From assembly GCA_054601695.1 (NCBI GenBank), contig BAAHQB010000053.1, positions 682,001 to 746,000 of the forward strand: a stretch of 64,000 nt of DNA, given 5' to 3'. This stretch comes from Amorphochlora amoebiformis (lineage: Eukaryota; Cercozoa; Chlorarachniophyceae). The notes beneath the pieces were generated by a model that was not told the DNA's origin, did no database searches, and saw only the letters and a program-made list of their open reading frames with translations. Of the stretch, positions 53,680-64,000 are shown in pieces (positions within the stretch are counted from its first letter, which is position 1; each line of letters starts with the position of its first letter). The position numbers were made by a program, and so were the translations under genes.

Positions 53680-55422
53680 TATAATACATATATATATATA
53701 TATATATGTATTATATATATGTATATGTATAATATGCATTACATAATCTACCTCCTGTAATACTTGGACACTGGCCTCCAAGAACTGTTAGGGTTAGGTA
53801 GGGTTAGGGTTAGGGTTAGGGTTAGGGTTAGGGTTAGGGTTAGGGTTAGGGTTATTGTTAGGTCTGTATCATGTTGAAGTATTCGTGTTAAGGTTATTCA
53901 GGTTAGGATTAGCGTTAGGGTTAGGGTTGGAGTAGGGTTAGGGTTAGAGTGTCCGGTTAGGGTTAGGGTTAGGGTTAGGGTTAGGGTTAGGGTTAGGGTA
54001 GTGCTGGGGTATGTTTAGACGATTTTTCATGTAATCTGTGTGTATATATATATATATATATGTATACATATATCTATGTACATATATAATATATACATAT
54101 ATAAATACATATGTATTTTAACATACATATACATATATAAAAATATAATATATATATATATATATATATAAATATTATGTATAATATTACCTTAACCCTT
54201 TGCTTAAGTCGATAGTTCTGCTCTTCGACCTTGGGTTAGGGTTAGGGTTAGGGTTAGGGTTAGGGTTAGGGTTAGGGTTAGGGTTAGGGTTAGGGTTAGG
54301 GTTAGGGTTAGGGTTAGGGTTAGGGTTAGGGTTAGGGTTAGTGTTAGGGTTAAGCTACGGCTATAATGTATGAGTTAGTGTTTAGGATATGATTTACCGT
54401 TAGGTTGACGGTGAGGGTTAGGGTTATGGTTAGGGTTAGACTGCGTGTCAAGAAGACACAGGCCTACCTAACCCTAAAAACCAACTCTTAACCCTAACCC
54501 TAACCCTAACCTTAACCCTAACCCTAACCCTAACCCTAACCCAAACCCTAACCGCTTCTAGTCTGTTCCCCATTTCCAGGAAATAGTCTCTTTCGGCCTC
54601 CCTAGGGTTAAGAGTGAGGGTTAGAATTAATATTAATGTTAAAACCTCCCAAGCAAAAGCCTCAGGGTTAGGGTTAGGGTTAGGTTTAGGGTTAGTGTTA
54701 GGGTTAGGGTTAGGGTTAGAGTTGAGGTTTTAGGGTTGGGTTTCAAAAAGGTTAGGTTAGGGTTAGGGTTAGAGTTAGGGTTAAGTTACATTGTCCAATG
54801 AGGTGGAGGTGGTTTGGAGTGACAGGCTTTGCCCTGGTTAGGGTTATGGTTAGTCAGTTAGGGTTAGGGTTAGGTTAGGGTTAGGGTTAGGGTTAGGGTT
54901 AAGGTTAGGGTTAGGGTTAGGGTTGGTGCCTAACTGTTTTTGTGTCTGTCATCGCACCGGCGGGTGACTAGTATGAATATATGTTTGTGAGTATACGTAT
55001 ATGTATATATATGTATATGTGTATATATATATACTCATCTGTATGTATGTATTTGTATATATATATACATATATATACATATCAATTTATATATATATAT
55101 ATATAGATATGTATGTATAAACAAATGTATACTTATATACACATATATTGCGATACATATATATATATATATATATATAATATATATATATATATAAAAT
55201 ATATATATATATATATATAGATGTATATTTATATATATTTGTACACATAGATATATATGAAATACATATACACACACATATATATGTATATATGTATATT
55301 ATAAGTAGATTTATATGTAGGTATAAACATACACATATATCCACCCATGATTACACAATATATATATATATATACATACATATATATATACACATATACA
55401 CAGATATATACATATATTATTT

Positions 55423-55453
<31 letters not shown>

Positions 55454-55505
55454 CATACAGGTCGTGATATATATACACATATATATATTATGTATATATA
55501 TATAC

Positions 55506-55539
<34 letters not shown>

Positions 55540-55714
55540 GTGTATATATTTATATACATATATACATATATATACATATATACACACATAATAACATATA
55601 TACATATATATATATTATATATACATATATATACATTATGTATATATATATATAGATAAAATATAACTTCTAAATCTGAATAGTGTTACGATTATTATGT
55701 ATACATTTTTACAT

Positions 55715-55762
<48 letters not shown>

Positions 55763-55899
55763 TATATATTATGTATGTGTATGTATGTTATGTATGTGTA
55801 TGTATGTATATGTGTATGTACACACATACATACATAAACATATGCATTTATGTTATACATTAAATATGTCAGACATTAAATGCGCATATATATAAATTT

Positions 55900-55932
<33 letters not shown>

Positions 55933-56016
55933 CTTACGTATATATATATATATATATGTTATATGTATACGTTAGATATATACATACCATTGATCTTGAG
56001 CTGACTCTCTCCGTCT

Positions 56017-56063
<47 letters not shown>

Positions 56064-56102
56064 AAAATATATATATAAAAATATATATATACATACATGT
56101 AT

Positions 56103-56137
<35 letters not shown>

Positions 56138-56196
56138 TACATATATACATATATATATGTGTCATACTATATGTACATATTATATGTATACATACA

Positions 56197-56273
<77 letters not shown>

Positions 56274-56575
56274 ATTTACATACATCCTTCAACCAAAAAA
56301 ACTCCTAAAAATCAAAAACAATCTCGAAATACAAATCCCAGAAAACCTCAAGAATCCCTGAAAAAATCTGCCGAAAAATTTAACGAAACATTTACCGAAA
56401 AACTTACCGAAAAACTCCTAAATTTCTCCACAATTCCTTGCCCTTTGCTAGCCGGCATCGTATTTCGTCTCACCAACAGTACCCCTCGTCTGGGGGGGGA
56501 GGAGGGAGGGGATCCCGGCGGGGATCCCGGAGGGGGGGGAGGGGGGAGCGACGGTGGTTGAGATTCTGAGAGCAT
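49695..56575 (-). CDS. Gene F: helical, coiled-coil-like protein with Pro-rich N-terminus, ~15 short exons
   Basis: Minus-strand exons: 56575-56408 (ATG), 56017-55988, 54967-54930, 54601-54553, 54229-54197, 53784-53752, 53441-53397, 53242-53219, 52412-52350, 51860-51825, 51292-51265, 50696-50654, 50237-50209, 50026-49995, 49771-49695. Phases chain. The protein starts MLSESQPP, then [18 protein letters not shown], then [15 protein letters not shown]. Later exons are charged and helical: [83 protein letters not shown] and [19 protein letters not shown] cytoskeletal or scaffold role would fit but is not shown. Exon 54930 needs a GC donor. Exon 50026-49995 is made partly of telomere-like sequence and is doubtful. 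The 3' end was not found. Introns consist of TA and TTAGGG-type repeats, which supply the acceptors (CCCTAG, CCCTAACAG). Confidence 0.55.
49880..50650 (+). repeat. Interstitial telomere-like repeats, both orientations
   Basis: CCCTAA units (degenerate, with AACTCAG and AACCCCA variants) run from 49885 to about 50195. TTAGGG units run at 50282-50333, 50485-50530 and 50597-50646. The switch of orientation lies near 50200-50280, where exon 50237-50209 of gene F sits. Confidence 0.9.
50885..51018 (+). repeat. GT-rich microsatellite
   Basis: TGTGTGTTTG units on the + strand; Cys-Val or Thr-His frames through it are compositional. Confidence 0.92.
52127..52372 (-). repeat. ~31-bp minisatellite copied from an exon-intron junction, seven to eight copies
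   Basis: The + strand unit is AAAACTGACCTCATTTTCTT followed by CCCGAAAAATAC, with small changes. On the - strand each unit reads GAAGAAAATGAG|GTCAGT, which is the end of exon 52412-52350 (EENE) and its donor. The array thus offers a series of identical 5' splice sites downstream of the first one. Confidence 0.9.
52424..52930 (+). repeat. Telomere-like array with GGGCTAAGG variant
   Basis: From 52424 to 52790 units of TTAGGG alternate with GCTAAGG, giving a higher-order 18-bp pattern (TTAGGGTTAGGGCTAAGG) in the second half. From 52843 to 52926 it is pure TTAGGG, about 14 copies. Confidence 0.93.
53789..54931 (+). repeat. Telomere-like arrays, mostly TTAGGG, with islands
   Basis: TTAGGG runs at 53789-53855, 53947-54000, 54231-54343 (the longest clean run, about 18 copies), 54660-54720 and 54850-54925. 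CCCTAA is seen at 54482-54550. Unique islands between them include gene F exons 53784-53752, 54229-54197, 54601-54553 and 54967-54930. Confidence 0.92.
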
Positions 56576-56659
56576 GTTCAGAGAGCGGCGGGTTGACTGG
56601 TAGGCTTGTTTTAGGGAGTTTAGATCCGACTTTAATTTTTCGCGGGAAGCTATTGGAGG

Positions 56660-56790
56660 GTTAATTAGGGTTAGGGTTAGGGTTAGGGTTGAGGTTAGAG
56701 TTGAGGTTGAGGTTAGGGTTAGTTAGGGTTAGGGTTAGGGTTGGGGTTGGAGTTGGGGTAGGGTTAGGGTTAGGGTTAGGGTTGGATATG
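56660..56790 (+). repeat. Telomere-like repeats
   Basis: Degenerate TTAGGG and TTGAGG/TTGGGG units in the spacer just upstream (on the - strand) of the gene F start. Confidence 0.85.
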
Positions 56791-56828
56791 TACAGGATTT
56801 ATACGTGGATAATTATATTTATATATAG

Positions 56829-56860
<32 letters not shown>

Positions 56861-56918
56861 CATGTATATATATATATTATATATTATGTACAAATACATA
56901 TATATATATATATATATA

Positions 56919-56960
<42 letters not shown>

Positions 56961-57034
56961 TATAGATATATATATATATATATATATACTAAAGGAGAGA
57001 AAAATAATAGTTGGAGACAGATTGCATACACTCT

Positions 57035-57356
57035 CTCTGAAACAAGGAGAAAAGAGAGATAGAGAGAGAAAGAGAGGAAGAAAAAGAGAGTTAAAGAGAG
57101 GAAAAAAAAATTTAGAGAGAAAGAGAGAGAGAGAGAAATAGAGAGAAATAGAGAGTTAAAGAGAGGGAAAAAAAAATTAGAGAGAAAGAGGGAGAGAGAG
57201 AAATAGAGAGAAATGGAGAGAAATGGAGAGAAATAGAGAGAAAGAGAGAGGAGAGTGAAACCGAGAGAATGAAGAGAGAGGAGAAATAAGAGTTGAGAGA
57301 CAGATTGCATACTTTCTCTCTAAAGCAAGAAAAAAGAAAGATAGAGAGAGAGGAGT

Positions 57357-57395
<39 letters not shown>

Positions 57396-57485
57396 GACAG
57401 GAAGAGAGAGAGAGAGAGATAAAAGAGAGAGAGAGAGAGAGAAAGAGAGAAATAGAAAGAAAGAGAAGGAGAGAGAAACTGTCCG
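57035..57485. repeat. Polypurine (GA)-rich tract
   Basis: GAGAGAAAGAGAG sequence on the + strand with two longer sub-repeats containing ACAGATTGCATAC (57019 and 57300). It lies directly downstream of the gene E stop codon on the - strand. Confidence 0.9.
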
Positions 57486-57493
57486 AGAGAGAA

Positions 57494-63207
<5,714 letters not shown>

Positions 63208-63239
63208 CTGAGTGATACTCTCCAAGTCTCGGGTAGATT

Positions 63240-63412
63240 GAGATGCACTAGAAGTAGGGTTAGGGTTAGGGTTAGGGTTAGGGTTTGGGTTAGGGTTAGG
63301 GTTAGGGTTGGGTGTGAGACACTCTCCAGGTCAGGGTTGATTCGACGTGTGACACACCCTCCAGGTCACGGTTGATTCGAGGGTGTGACACACCCTCAGG
63401 TCACGGATTGAT
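63240..63412 (+). repeat. Telomere-like run and ~35-bp repeat
   Basis: TTAGGG units at 63253-63308, then three diverged copies of a unit with GTGTGACACACCCTCCAGGT and CACGGTTGATTCGAG between 63310 and 63412. Confidence 0.85.
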
Positions 63413-63786
63413 TGGATAGGGTAGGGTTTAGGGTGGAGTTTTTAATAGGGTTAGATTGGGGTTGGGGTAACGGTTAGGGTTATGTGTGTGTGTGTGTATT
63501 TATGTGGGTATGTATTTATGTGTATATATATATTATATATATTGTGTGTGTGTGTGCATACGTAAACATATGTATATTTTCACATATATGTACCATGACA
63601 TTCATATTATGTGTACATAACGTATACATAAAAATACGTGTATGAATAAGTATATGTATGTGCATAAGTAATCTATATACACATACATGTATATGTAATG
63701 TATTAAAATACACATACATGTATATGTGTATACATACACATGTGCGAATATTGTTATGTATGTGTATATATATGTGTAAATATATG

Positions 63787-63827
63787 CATTGAGACCGAAA
63801 TTCGGCATTCTTTCGTTCGGTTTCGGC

Positions 63828-63832
<5 letters not shown>
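63787..63832 (-). CDS. Possible further exon of gene E
   Basis: On the - strand the island reads [13 protein letters not shown] after TATATGAG, with a possible donor at GGTCTC (63801 region). The helical, charged pattern fits the gene E coiled coil, but I found no in-phase link to exon 63207-63145. Confidence 0.3.
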
Positions 63833-63868
<36 letters not shown>

Positions 63869-63904
63869 CTGCATATATACATATATATATATATATATGC
63901 ATAA

Positions 63905-63936
<32 letters not shown>

Positions 63937-64000
63937 AAATATATAATTTAAATATATAATATATACATTTATACATATACATATGTATGTATATATATAT

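Overview
This is nuclear DNA from an intron-rich eukaryote, most likely a protist. The evidence is spliced genes with GT...AG introns, a 5S rRNA gene with a pol III T-run, an AP2/ERF-type DNA-binding domain, a Ulp1-type (C48) protease, and many interstitial TTAGGG-type repeats. AP2 domains are typical of plants, alveolates and some other algae and protists, but I cannot fix the lineage. More than half of the window is (TA)n microsatellite. Long reading frames rich in Tyr-Ile come from these tracts and are not genes.

The genes were found by reading the unique islands between TA tracts as exons, requiring AG before, GT after, matching phase and no stop. Six multi-exon genes result. (A) + strand, 113-24086, open at the left edge: a GNAT-type acetyltransferase module, a long Lys/Arg/Gly-rich and acidic linker, and a C-terminal UBA domain. 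(B) - strand, 27289-24865: a small protein with a signal-like N-terminus and one membrane segment. (C) + strand, 28589-34285: seven exons in perfect phase giving 1183 aa, with a DUF6729-like zinc region, Cys clusters and a Ulp1-type cysteine protease domain with its full catalytic set. (D) + strand, 37157-47792, start not found: a Cys/His zinc-finger-like exon, acidic microexons and a split AP2 domain. (F) - strand, 56575-49695 and (E) - strand, 63207-57494: charged, helical, coiled-coil-like proteins made of very short exons. A 119-nt 5S rRNA gene lies at 27737-27855 between B and C.

Non-coding layout: 0-24 kb holds TA-filled introns of gene A plus several minisatellites (a 24-bp palindromic one at 20.8-21.8 kb, a ~110-bp one at 18.1-19.0 kb). 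At 24-28 kb are the unique CTAG-rich spacer between convergent genes A and B, the exon-derived tandem array of gene B, and the 5S gene. Gene C occupies 28.6-34.3 kb, and 34.3-37.1 kb is mostly unique spacer. Gene D fills 37-48 kb with SINE-like inserts and an inverted repeat. From 49.8 kb to the end, introns of E and F are built from TTAGGG-type repeats as well as TA.

The recurring oddity is that exons or exon edges have been copied in tandem, each copy bracketed by TA tracts, in at least four of the genes. Some copies keep an open frame and both splice sites, others carry stops or lost sites. No homology search was possible. Domain names rest on motifs seen in the translated sequence and on recall of the families.
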